14,101 nt of DNA from Heyndrickxia sporothermodurans. GTDB lineage: Bacteria; Bacillota; Bacilli; Bacillales; Bacillaceae_C. The notes beneath the pieces are model-generated. The model ran no database searches and was not told the DNA's origin. It saw nothing but the letters and a program-made list of their open reading frames with translations. The translations under genes and the position numbers were made by a program. Shown here piece by piece: positions 7,179-14,051 of the stretch (position 1 is its first letter; each line of letters starts with the position of its first letter). The stretch is taken from the NCBI RefSeq assembly GCF_016785185.1, contig NZ_JAEKDY010000092.1. The stretch is one strand, 5' to 3'.

Positions 7179-8066
7179 ATGGACTTGCAAGCATTGAAAT
7201 TTTTTCAGGCTGTTGCAAAGTTAGGAAGTATTTCAAAAGCTGCAAAAGAAATGAATTATGCACAATCAAATCTCACAGCAAGAATTCAGCAATTGGAATC
7301 AGATCTTCAAACAAAGCTGTTCTATCGACATAATCGAGGGACTACTCTAACAGACAAAGGTAAAGCATTACTTTCGTATACAGATGAAATATTTCAACTA
7401 TTAGATGAAGTTAGAAACGTGATGAGCGATGATCAAACACCAAAAGGTCCTTTATTGATAGGTTCGATGGAAACGACTGCCGCAGTCCGTTTGCCGATAC
7501 TGCTTTCAAAGTTCCATCGGGAATATCCTACTGTGGATTTAACTTTAAAAACAGGTCCAACTGAGCAGAATGTTCAAGATGTTCTACAATATGAATTAGA
7601 TGGGGCTTTTGTTGCTGGACCTATTGAGCATCCAGAACTTACTTATAAAACAGTAATAGAAGAAGAGTTAGTATTAATAACGGATACGTTACATCACTCT
7701 TTATCTTCTATAAAAGAAATACAAAATCGAACGATATTGGTTTTTCGTCATGGATGTTCATATCGGGCAAGATTTGAAGAATGGTTACATCATGAAGGAG
7801 TGTTTCCAGAAAGAATAATGGAATTTGGAACACTTGATGGAATTATAGGATGCGTAAGCGCGGGACTAGGTATAAGTTTACTTCCTCGAAGTGTAGTCGA
7901 AAAACATGTTAAAGATAATCTTCTGATACAACATTCAATTCCTAATAAATTTGGAAAAGTTAAAACTATATTTATATATCGTAAAGATAAGTATATGTCC
8001 AATTCTTTGAGGGAATTTGTAAAAATGTTGAGTAATGAAATGACTTTAGTTAAAAATGAACACTAG
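7179..8066 (+). CDS. LysR-family transcriptional regulator
   Basis: The 295-residue protein is a standard LysR regulator. Residues 1-60 form the winged helix-turn-helix (MDLQALKFFQAVAKLGSISK, AAKEMNYAQSNLTARIQQLE, LFYRHNRGTTLTDKG). Residues 90-290 form a two-subdomain periplasmic-binding-like effector domain with PLLIGSMET, a helix around ILLSKFHREYP, and GIIGCVSAGLGISLLPRSVV. ATG at 7179 was chosen because AAGGAGG (7164-7170) lies 8 nt upstream; an upstream frame extension to 7131 has no such site. It resembles Bacillus CzcR/YwqM-type proteins in its N-terminus, but no ligand can be named. It is divergent from the broken MFS transporter, its likely former target. It ends convergently with the XRE-cupin gene. 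Confidence 0.92.
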   Translation: MDLQALKFFQAVAKLGSISKAAKEMNYAQSNLTARIQQLESDLQTKLFYRHNRGTTLTDKGKALLSYTDEIFQLLDEVRNVMSDDQTPKGPLLIGSMETTAAVRLPILLSKFHREYPTVDLTLKTGPTEQNVQDVLQYELDGAFVAGPIEHPELTYKTVIEEELVLITDTLHHSLSSIKEIQNRTILVFRHGCSYRARFEEWLHHEGVFPERIMEFGTLDGIIGCVSAGLGISLLPRSVVEKHVKDNLLIQHSIPNKFGKVKTIFIYRKDKYMSNSLREFVKMLSNEMTLVKNEH

Positions 8067-8185
8067 TTTAAAATCTATATCTCCTACTTTTTGACTGGTC
8101 ACTTGATTCTTCCTCCAACATTAATCAAGCATTTCCACTGGCTCTTTTATCAAGGAAGGTTAATAAAAAACCACCTTTTTCTTTA

Positions 8186-8220
8186 TTTAAAGGCACATCT
8201 TTAATGGATGTGCCTTTAAA
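8186..8220. terminator. Bidirectional-type terminator between convergent genes
   Basis: TTTAAAGGCACATC (8186-8199) pairs perfectly with GATGTGCCTTTAAA (8207-8220) around a 7-nt loop: a 14-bp stem between the convergent LysR and XRE-cupin genes. Neither flank has a long T run, but the stem carries terminal A-T pairs. A weaker imperfect hairpin followed by a T-rich tract lies just before it (about 8152-8187) and may be the plus-strand terminator proper. Confidence 0.65.
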
Positions 8221-8256
8221 TATTATCCATATATACCTTTTTGATTACCTATACAC

Positions 8257-8817
8257 TTACATATTAACCCGTTGTGAATTAATGATTAAAAAATAACGAC
8301 ATTCTGTATTTGAAAGGTTTATGAACCGATGTTTTACGTCAGCCTCAAAGTAAATGGAGTCCCCTTCTTCCAAGACATATGTTTCCGGATCCTCACCTAA
8401 CTCAGCTTTTAATTTACCTTTTGATACATAAATATACTCTTCCACACCTCTTTTATGAGGTGGAAAAACGCCAGTCTCTTGTAAAGGTGGAAGAACATTA
8501 AGAATAAATTCAATACCTTTTGTAGAAAACGACGGAGATAACAGTTGCCTTTCGAAACCGGTCGTTTCTTCCTTAAACACTAATTTTTGATTTGAACGGG
8601 TAATAATCACGTCACGCTTCTGTTGTTCACCAAGTAATTGAGAGATTGTTACATCAAGCCCTTCTGCAATTTGGGCAGCAACTTGAATTGTAGGATTTTT
8701 TTCTTCCCTTTCAATCAAAGATAACATGGATTTACTCACCTTTGAGCGTTCAGCTAATTCCTCCAACGTTAGTTTTTTTCTAATTCTCTCTTTTTTTACA
8801 TTTTTTCCAAACTCCAT
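8257..8817 (-). CDS. XRE-cupin transcriptional regulator
   Basis: The 186-residue protein joins an XRE/Cro helix-turn-helix (residues 5-62: VKKERIRKKLTLEELAERS, VSKSMLSLIEREEKNPTI, GLDVTISQLLGE) to a C-terminal cupin barrel (about 105-182, with PPHKRGVEEYIYVSKGKLKA, LEEGDSIYFEADVKHRFIN). This family senses small molecules in the cupin pocket and usually controls an adjacent metabolic or transport gene. Start: ATG at 8815-8817 follows GGGG 6 nt upstream. The alternative ATG at 8838 has no ribosome binding site and lies inside a repeated operator-like motif. It is divergent from the lactate-permease-family gene at 9011, its probable target. A candidate promoter on the minus strand is TTTAAT (8886-8891), 18 nt, TAAAAT (8862-8867). 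Confidence 0.92.
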   Translation of the reverse strand: MEFGKNVKKERIRKKLTLEELAERSKVSKSMLSLIEREEKNPTIQVAAQIAEGLDVTISQLLGEQQKRDVIITRSNQKLVFKEETTGFERQLLSPSFSTKGIEFILNVLPPLQETGVFPPHKRGVEEYIYVSKGKLKAELGEDPETYVLEEGDSIYFEADVKHRFINLSNTECRYFLIINSQRVNM

Positions 8818-8832
8818 AACAATCCCCTTTTT

Positions 8833-8909
8833 TACCATAGTGGAATTTTTTTCTTGACTCTATTTTAGTAACCATTTATTGTGGAATTAAATTTACTATA
8901 GTGGATTTC
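8833..8909. promoter_or_regulatory. Repeated GTGGA(A)TT motif: candidate XRE-cupin operator
   Basis: A 16-bp element beginning TACYATAGTGGA occurs at 8833-8848 and 8894-8909 with 13 of 16 bases identical, and a GTGGAATT core occurs again at 8881-8888, 20 bp from the last copy. The copies overlap the candidate promoters of both divergent genes. A related ACCACATTGGATT lies at 8922-8934. This is the natural candidate for the XRE-cupin binding region; binding is inferred. Confidence 0.5.
8854..8882 (+). promoter_or_regulatory. Candidate sigma-A promoter of the permease gene
   Basis: TTGACT (8854-8859) and TATTGT (8877-8882) are separated by exactly 17 nt. A GTGGAATT repeat begins at 8881, overlapping the -10 box, which suits repression. 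The transcript would have a leader of about 120 nt before the ATG at 9011. Confidence 0.55.
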
Positions 8910-9010
8910 TTTAATTAGAATACCACATTGGATTGTTTTTTAACAAAGTGGGAAAACTCAGCTGAACCGGAAATTGTTTCTTATAAAAAAAACAAAATGG
9001 GGGAGTTACA

Positions 9011-10519
9011 ATGACATTTTTTATTGCGCTATTACCGATTTTAGGTATTTTCTTCTTTCTGTTCTTTTTTAAACTAACGTCATTACGAGCGGGGATTATA
9101 GCTTATATTATGACAATAATAATTACAATATTTTATTCGGGTTACCATCTATCACCTGAGAATATAATTCATTCATCCGTTCACGGGATCTTGATTTCAT
9201 TTATCGCTGCTTATGTTCTTTTTTTTGGTATATTCCTATTCCACTTGATTGATAGTGTTGGAGGCATTCAGTCAATTGCTTCCTTTATCTCACAGATTAC
9301 CAATGATCGTATTATGCAGGTAATGATCTTGGTTGTTGGTCTTTCCCCGCTTATTGAATCAACAAGTGGGTTCGGTATCGCATTTATGATGATAGCACCA
9401 ATCTTTATCGCACTTGGTTTTCCACCTTTGAAGGCTGCATTACTAGGGTTAGTCAGTATGCTTGCAGTTCCGTGGGGAGCATTAGCTACGGGAACTGTAA
9501 TCGGGGCTGAATTAGGAGGAATTTCACTTCAAAAATTAGGAATCGGAACTGCACTGATAAGTACCCCAGTTTTTGCTTATTTTATGATAATAGCTGTTTT
9601 TATTACCGGAGGATTTGCTGCCATTAAAAATAAATGGAAGGAACTATTTATACTTTTAATTATATTTTCGAGTTCTATTTTGCTATTTAATTCTTTTGTA
9701 AGTGTTGAACTTGCTGGTGTGCTTAGTTCATTAATTACTACCGGAGCTGGTTTACTTATGATAAAGATTTCTTCAGCAAAATCGGATATAAGCAAAACAA
9801 CGACCTCACAACTATCAGTATCAACAGAAGTTCATGGAAAAATAAATATCCTGAAAGTATTAAGTCCTTATATCATTCTGACTGTAATGATTTTCACTTC
9901 CCGTATATGGACACCCTTTAGACAATTTTTAGAGTCCCACGTAGTTATAAACTTGCCAACCTTTTCCTTTTCTATGGCCCTACTTTATTCACCGGGATTT
10001 TGGTTATTCGTTACTTGTTTGTTTACTATTTTTATTTTTAAAATCCGAAAGAAAATTATTTTTATTTCGTTAAAAAAGACTTTAAAACAATGGATTCCCT
10101 TTACAATTTCAACTTCTGCTTTTGTTTGTATTTCTGAGGTAATGGCGGAAGCAGGGATGATAGCAACTCTTGCAAGTTCAACAGGGGCATTTTTCGGCAA
10201 TAGCTTTTTACTCATTTCCCCATTAATTGGGGGAATCGGAGGTTTTCTAACAGGAAGTAATACTGGGTCTAATGCTATGTTTATCAAATTGCAAATTCAA
10301 ACTGCAGAGCAAGTTAGACTATCATCTGATTTAATTGCATTCACTCAAAATGCTAGTTCTTCCCATGCAACGATGGCCTCGCCTTCTAGGGTAATGTTAG
10401 GATCAGCATTATGCGGAATTCAATCACAAGAGAATCAGTTACTAAAAATAATATCTCTAATTGTTTTAGGTTCCCTATTATTAATTCTACTTACTACTCT
10501 TGTAATATCTTTATCTTAG
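9011..10519 (+). CDS. L-lactate permease (LctP/LldP)-family transporter
   Basis: This 502-residue polytopic membrane protein has about 12 hydrophobic segments. It fits the lactate permease family (about 500-560 residues), which imports lactate, glycolate or related 2-hydroxy monocarboxylates by proton symport. Family-like segments are SPLIESTSGFGIAFMMIAPI in the first half, PWGALATGTVIGAELGG, and GGIGGFLTGSNTGSNAMF near the C-terminus, followed by QNASSSHATMASPSRV. No signal peptide is expected. ATG at 9011 follows GGGGGAG at 6 nt. The gene is divergent from the XRE-cupin regulator, and its promoter is overlapped by the repeated GTGGAATT motif. No lactate-oxidation genes (lutABC, lctD) are adjacent, so the physiological substrate is open. 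It ends convergently with the CGNR gene across a hairpin. Confidence 0.85.
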   Translation: MTFFIALLPILGIFFFLFFFKLTSLRAGIIAYIMTIIITIFYSGYHLSPENIIHSSVHGILISFIAAYVLFFGIFLFHLIDSVGGIQSIASFISQITNDRIMQVMILVVGLSPLIESTSGFGIAFMMIAPIFIALGFPPLKAALLGLVSMLAVPWGALATGTVIGAELGGISLQKLGIGTALISTPVFAYFMIIAVFITGGFAAIKNKWKELFILLIIFSSSILLFNSFVSVELAGVLSSLITTGAGLLMIKISSAKSDISKTTTSQLSVSTEVHGKINILKVLSPYIILTVMIFTSRIWTPFRQFLESHVVINLPTFSFSMALLYSPGFWLFVTCLFTIFIFKIRKKIIFISLKKTLKQWIPFTISTSAFVCISEVMAEAGMIATLASSTGAFFGNSFLLISPLIGGIGGFLTGSNTGSNAMFIKLQIQTAEQVRLSSDLIAFTQNASSSHATMASPSRVMLGSALCGIQSQENQLLKIISLIVLGSLLLILLTTLVISLS

Positions 10520-10614
10520 AAACTTAAAATATTATAAACAATTTTACAGATTACTAAGGTTTGAAGGAACTGTCCTTATTTTGTATTAAATGATATGTTC
10601 CGTTAACAGTAGAA

Positions 10615-10645
10615 AAGGCACAGTTCTAATTATGAATTGTGCCTT
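10615..10645. terminator. Hairpin terminator between convergent genes
   Basis: AAGGCACAGTTC (10615-10626) pairs with GAATTGTGCCTT (10634-10645), 12 bp with one G-U, around a 7-nt loop. On the minus strand it is followed by TTTTCT, so it is best placed as the terminator of the CGNR gene. It may also stop plus-strand transcripts of the permease gene, after a smaller AAGGA/TCCTT hairpin at about 10564-10577. The stem shares the AAGGCACA core with the one at 8186-8220. Confidence 0.7.
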
Positions 10646-10739
10646 ACTACTCTCATATACTCATGTTTTCCTTGTTGTAATTCGAATAAATATCTAATTT
10701 TCTCGCTAGTATTATGTTTAGTTTATTAATAAAGAAACT

Positions 10740-11321
10740 TTATTTCCCCTTTTTAAGCTTAAGATGCCGTGTAACCTTTTCACGATTTCCACAGATTTTC
10801 ATCGAACACCATTTCCGTCTACCGCGAGTGTCTATAAACAATAAAACACAATCTGGATTTGCACAACGATGCATGTAAGAAAGTTGATTATTGGTAAAAA
10901 GATTAAGTGCATCGTATGCAATCAACGAAGCAATTGCGTCAGATGATTTTCCAACTGGAATAGGTATTAGCTCATCATCCTGTACGGAATAGGTAAATGG
11001 TGCCTTCTTAATGAGTTCCTCAAGTTGACAAACCCAATCGCCTGAAAGCTTATTGCCGTCCGCTACCTGTTCATACCCTTCACGTAAAAAAGAGCGAACA
11101 TCTCTTAAAATTGGCAATGCTTCTTCAGCCCATTTATCAACGCCACCCCTTAGTTGGTAAGGAAAAATAACTTTTTCTTCTTCTAAAGTATGGATCCAAT
11201 CGATTACGTCTTCCACTGTTGTAAATAAATCATTACGGGTTCCATTCCTAACGACTTCTGTATTGACAAGATCTATAGAAATATTTCCAGAAATTAGCGG
11301 AAATTTTTTATTATTGTTCAT
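10740..11321 (-). CDS. CGNR zinc-finger / ABATE-domain regulator
   Basis: The 193-residue protein has the two-part layout of CGNR proteins. The N-terminal ABATE domain (about residues 8-140) begins GNISIDLVNTEVV. The C-terminal zinc ribbon (150-190) carries C153 and C158 (RCANPDC), then C172 and C177 in RRKWCSMKICGNREKVTRHL, with the name-giving CGNR at 177-180. The family is regarded as stress- or ligand-responsive transcription regulators; few members are characterised. ATG at 11321 follows GAGGG at 6 nt. It is divergent from the MFS transporter at 11454 across 132 bp that carry strong inverted repeats and overlapping promoters. On the minus strand an extended -10 (TGTTATAAT; -10 hexamer at 11359-11364) lies between the arms of the first repeat, suggesting autorepression. 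Confidence 0.93.
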   Translation of the reverse strand: MNNNKKFPLISGNISIDLVNTEVVRNGTRNDLFTTVEDVIDWIHTLEEEKVIFPYQLRGGVDKWAEEALPILRDVRSFLREGYEQVADGNKLSGDWVCQLEELIKKAPFTYSVQDDELIPIPVGKSSDAIASLIAYDALNLFTNNQLSYMHRCANPDCVLLFIDTRGRRKWCSMKICGNREKVTRHLKLKKGK

Positions 11322-11345
11322 TGTAATCCCTCACGTAATGTAAAT

Positions 11346-11432
11346 TTATAATTAACCTATTATAACACTATTGACAGGTTAATTATAATCGCATATATTA
11401 TTAACCATTAAAACCACATTTTAGCGGTTAAT
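11346..11432. promoter_or_regulatory. Two inverted repeats with GGTTAATT half-sites (candidate CGNR operator)
   Basis: TTATAATTAACCT (11346-11358) and AGGTTAATTATAA (11376-11388) are perfectly complementary 13-bp arms 17 bp apart. A second pair, ATTAACC (11400-11406) and GGTTAAT (11426-11432), lies 19 bp apart downstream. All four half-sites contain ATTAACC/GGTTAAT. The first pair brackets the minus-strand -10 box and its right arm fills the plus-strand promoter spacer; the second starts just past the plus-strand -10. The divergent CGNR protein is the obvious candidate ligand. Confidence 0.7.
11371..11399 (+). promoter_or_regulatory. Strong sigma-A promoter of the MFS gene
   Basis: A consensus -35 TTGACA (11371-11376), an ideal 17-nt spacer and TATATT (11394-11399, 5 of 6 consensus) form the clearest promoter in the window. 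The GGTTAATTATAA operator arm begins at the last base of the -35 and occupies most of the spacer, so an operator-bound protein would block RNA polymerase. Confidence 0.8.
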
Positions 11433-11453
11433 TTTAAAAGGGAGGGATTTTTA

Positions 11454-12692
11454 ATGGAACGTTCCTTTATAGGTTCACGGGTTGTTCTTGTTGCATTTAT
11501 TACACTTATGGGGGCATTTGGATTAAATCTTACAGCCGGTCAGTTTTTTACACCGCTTCATGATTCGTATGGATGGGATTTAACAACGCTAAGTTTAGCA
11601 GTATCTCTTAATATGATTACTTGGGGCTTATTTCAGCCTATTATGGGGCGGCTAATTGACCGAATTGGCCCTAAAATGGTTATTGCAGGCAGCGCCGGCC
11701 TAATGGGAATTGCATTTTTATTATCATCTACCATTACTCATGTTTGGCAATTTTTTATTTATTACGGTATTTTGACTGCTATTGGTTTTGCAGGATGTGG
11801 TTCAATGGCCAATTCTGTATTAGTATCCCGGTGGTATGTTAAAAAGCGGGCTACTATGCTCTCCCGAAGTTCAATGGGCATGAATATTGGTCAACTTTTA
11901 CTACTACCGTTAACAGGAATTCTTATCGCAAATACTGATTTTCGTTTCGCCTTTGTAGTACTTGGAATGATCATACTTGTTGTGGTAGTACCATTGGTTT
12001 TATTTGGAGTTAAGAATAACCCACATGAAGTTAGTCAATTTCCTGATGGTGATCCTACCTCCGAATTTACAACACCTAAAAGTATATTATTATCTGAAGC
12101 ATTACAAAGCCGTGAGTTCTGGTTGTCTAGTCTTGGTTTTGCTTCTTGTGGATTTACACTATATTTAATTACAATGCATCTTCCAAAATTTGCTGTAGAT
12201 CTTGGTGGCGGTACTTCCCTTGGCGGACAGTTACTAGGTATAGCAGCATTGGCAAGCGCAATTTCCATGTGGGCTACAGGTCAATTAACCCGTACATATG
12301 GAAAAAGGAATTTATTAATATTCCTCTATCTAATTCGTTTATTAGCATTTATCTGGTTAGCCGTATCACAGAATATTTGGCAGTTGTATGTATTTGCAAT
12401 TGTTTATGGTATTTCATCTATGCCAATCATCCCGTTGGTAACAGGAATAATAAGTGAGCGATTTGGAAAAAACGCAATGGGAAGTATTTTAGGAACTAGT
12501 TGGTTAATACATCAAGTTTTTGCCGCTTTAGGTGTGTTTTTAGGCGGATACCTCCGAACCTTGCATGGAGATTACTTCTTTGCTTTTTTAATGGGAGCTA
12601 TTCTTTTAGCTATAGGAACCATCTTAACCTTCTTTTTAAAAGAGAATCAGACAAAGGTAAATATGGATACTGTTAATATTCAAGGAAACTAG
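11454..12692 (+). CDS. MFS transporter, monocarboxylate/OFA-like
   Basis: The 412-residue protein is a complete 12-helix major facilitator. The first half ends with a segment rich in Gly/Ser (SRWYVKKRATMLSRSSMGMN, a loop and helix typical of oxalate-formate and monocarboxylate-type MFS proteins). A cytoplasmic loop follows at about residues 185-220 (NNPHEVSQFPDGDPTSEF), then six more helices ending in FFLKEN. The N-terminus matches the pattern GLNLTAGQFFTPLHDSYGWDLTTLSLAVSL. ATG at 11454 follows GGGAGGG. It is the only gene under the strong promoter at 11371-11399 and is divergent from the CGNR regulator, so it is probably repressed by it and induced by a substrate or toxicant. Uptake versus efflux cannot be decided; MCT-like members mostly import organic acids. 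Confidence 0.9.
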   Translation: MERSFIGSRVVLVAFITLMGAFGLNLTAGQFFTPLHDSYGWDLTTLSLAVSLNMITWGLFQPIMGRLIDRIGPKMVIAGSAGLMGIAFLLSSTITHVWQFFIYYGILTAIGFAGCGSMANSVLVSRWYVKKRATMLSRSSMGMNIGQLLLLPLTGILIANTDFRFAFVVLGMIILVVVVPLVLFGVKNNPHEVSQFPDGDPTSEFTTPKSILLSEALQSREFWLSSLGFASCGFTLYLITMHLPKFAVDLGGGTSLGGQLLGIAALASAISMWATGQLTRTYGKRNLLIFLYLIRLLAFIWLAVSQNIWQLYVFAIVYGISSMPIIPLVTGIISERFGKNAMGSILGTSWLIHQVFAALGVFLGGYLRTLHGDYFFAFLMGAILLAIGTILTFFLKENQTKVNMDTVNIQGN

Positions 12693-12897
12693 GGTTTTTA
12701 TTAATAAGATTCACAAATCTACTTGTCCTGCATAATCTTTACAAAATAATCAAAAAACCACTGTTAAATTTCCTTTAAAGATATAAAATGTAAGAAGGAT
12801 AATAAAAAATTAGGGATTCAAATTTATTTATATAGGGTGTAGTGTTGATTAATTTTTACAAAAACTGTAAAAGTATAACCACATGTGGTACAAATTG
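12693..12897. other. AT-rich intergenic stretch with stacked dyads
   Basis: No gene is visible between the MFS transporter and the AAA+ ATPase. The right part holds TTTTACA-AAAAC-TGTAAAA (12854-12872) and the perfect palindrome ACCACATGTGGT (12878-12889). A third dyad, TTGTT-CAC-AACAA (12895-12907), overlaps the downstream -35 box. No convincing terminator for the MFS gene was found; only a short GATT/AATC hairpin follows its stop. Confidence 0.6.
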
Positions 12898-12927
12898 TTC
12901 ACAACAAGTGTAGTATAGTGATAAGAT
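12898..12927 (+). promoter_or_regulatory. Candidate promoter of the AAA+ ATPase gene
   Basis: TTCACA (12898-12903, 5 of 6 consensus), an 18-nt spacer, and TAAGAT (12922-12927) preceded by TGA form an extended -10 promoter. The dyad TTGTT-CAC-AACAA covers the -35 box, which suggests that access to it is controlled. Confidence 0.5.
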
Positions 12928-12959
12928 ATAGATATCTTTAATCTTTAAGGGGGTGTAAA

Positions 12960-13976
12960 ATGATGGCAAAAGGAAGTTATTTAAAGAAACTCTTTCAAAG
13001 TTTTAATGAAGGGAATACGGAAGAATTTAAGGCAATTGCAAAAAATATTATAGATGATGAGCGCAAAAAAAATCATTATCAACTTGCAGATGAATTGCAA
13101 AGGATTATTAATTCAACCTCATTAAAACAATTAAGAAAGGCTGAATCTAACTTTAATAACAATTTGCTTCATCTCCTACCGAAGGATAAAGATTCAAACT
13201 TTAACCTAGTTGATGTAAAGACATCAAAAATACTATTAGATGATTTAATTTTAGATGAATTTGTTAGCACATTATTAAAAGATTTCATTCGTGAATACGA
13301 AGGTGCCGAAATTCTTGAATCTTATGGCTTAAAGCCACGAAATAGATATTTATTTTGTGGACCACCGGGGTGTGGTAAGACTGTAACTGCTGAGGCAATT
13401 GCTGGAGAATTAAATATTCCGATCTTATATACAAGGTTTGATAGCATTGTTTCCTCTTACTTAGGAGAAACAGCATCAAATTTAAGGAAGATTTTTGATT
13501 TTATCGAAAAAGGGACATGGATTTTATTTTTTGATGAATTTGATGCCATCTCAAAACAAAGAGATAGTGTCGATGAACATGGTGAATTAAAAAGGGTTGT
13601 AAATACCTTCTTGCAACTTTTGGATAATTATAATGGTGATAGCATTATAATTGCTGCTACTAATCATCAAAATTTACTGGATCAAGCAGTATGGAGAAGG
13701 TTTGATGAAGTTATTATGTTCGATAAACCTAAAGAAAGTCAAATTACGGAATTATTAAGGAAGAATTTAAAGCGGTACCCATGTTCCGAAATTAACTTTG
13801 TAGAACTTTCTAAGGATTTAGTTGGTTATGCACATGCTGATATAGAGAGAATAATATTAAATACAATTAGAACAGCAATAATTGAAAATGATTCCTATGT
13901 TGATGATAATAAAATTAGGAAGCAAATGGACATTTATAGAGAACGAGCAAAAATTTATAATAAAATTAATGATTGA
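12960..13976 (+). CDS. AAA+ ATPase, IetA-like, stand-alone
   Basis: This 338-residue soluble protein has a small helical N-terminal domain (about 1-60: a run GNTEEFKAIAKNIIDDERKK, then LADELQRII) and one classical AAA module. Walker A is GPPGCGKT (134-141), the pore loop is SSYLGETA (165-172), and Walker B is WILFFDEFD with D192/E193. Sensor 1 is N235 in AATNH, the arginine-finger region is WRRFD (245-249), and sensor 2 is GYAHADIE (289-296). All catalytic residues are present, so it should be an active hexameric ATPase. The N-terminal domain and size recall the ATPase of two-gene ATPase plus subtilisin-like-protease defence systems (IetA of IetAS); this is from memory. A terminator overlaps its stop and no protease gene is in view. 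ATG 12963 may be the real start: AAGGGGGTG is 7 nt from it but 4 nt from ATG 12960. Confidence 0.9.
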   Translation: MMAKGSYLKKLFQSFNEGNTEEFKAIAKNIIDDERKKNHYQLADELQRIINSTSLKQLRKAESNFNNNLLHLLPKDKDSNFNLVDVKTSKILLDDLILDEFVSTLLKDFIREYEGAEILESYGLKPRNRYLFCGPPGCGKTVTAEAIAGELNIPILYTRFDSIVSSYLGETASNLRKIFDFIEKGTWILFFDEFDAISKQRDSVDEHGELKRVVNTFLQLLDNYNGDSIIIAATNHQNLLDQAVWRRFDEVIMFDKPKESQITELLRKNLKRYPCSEINFVELSKDLVGYAHADIERIILNTIRTAIIENDSYVDDNKIRKQMDIYRERAKIYNKIND

Positions 13977-14000
13977 GTCAATTTCATAATTGCTCTTTTT
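13975..14000 (+). terminator. Rho-independent terminator of the AAA+ gene
   Basis: GAGTCAATT (13975-13983) pairs with AATTGCTC (13988-13995), 8 bp with one bulged T and a TCAT loop, followed by TTTTT. The stem begins inside the TGA stop codon, so the ATPase gene is the last gene of its transcript. Confidence 0.75.
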
Positions 14001-14051
14001 AAAAATACAGAATCCTACAGAATTTCTAAAATATATTTTTAAAAACAGAAA

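Noticed and set aside
8818..8838. Upstream ATG of the XRE-cupin gene
   Set aside because: It has no Shine-Dalgarno site and lies in the repeated operator motif; the ATG at 8815-8817 is better placed.
12854..12907. CRISPR-like or ComK-box reading of the dyads before the ATPase gene
   Set aside because: The dyads differ from one another with no repeat-spacer pattern, and they do not fit the paired AAAA-N5-TTTT arrangement.
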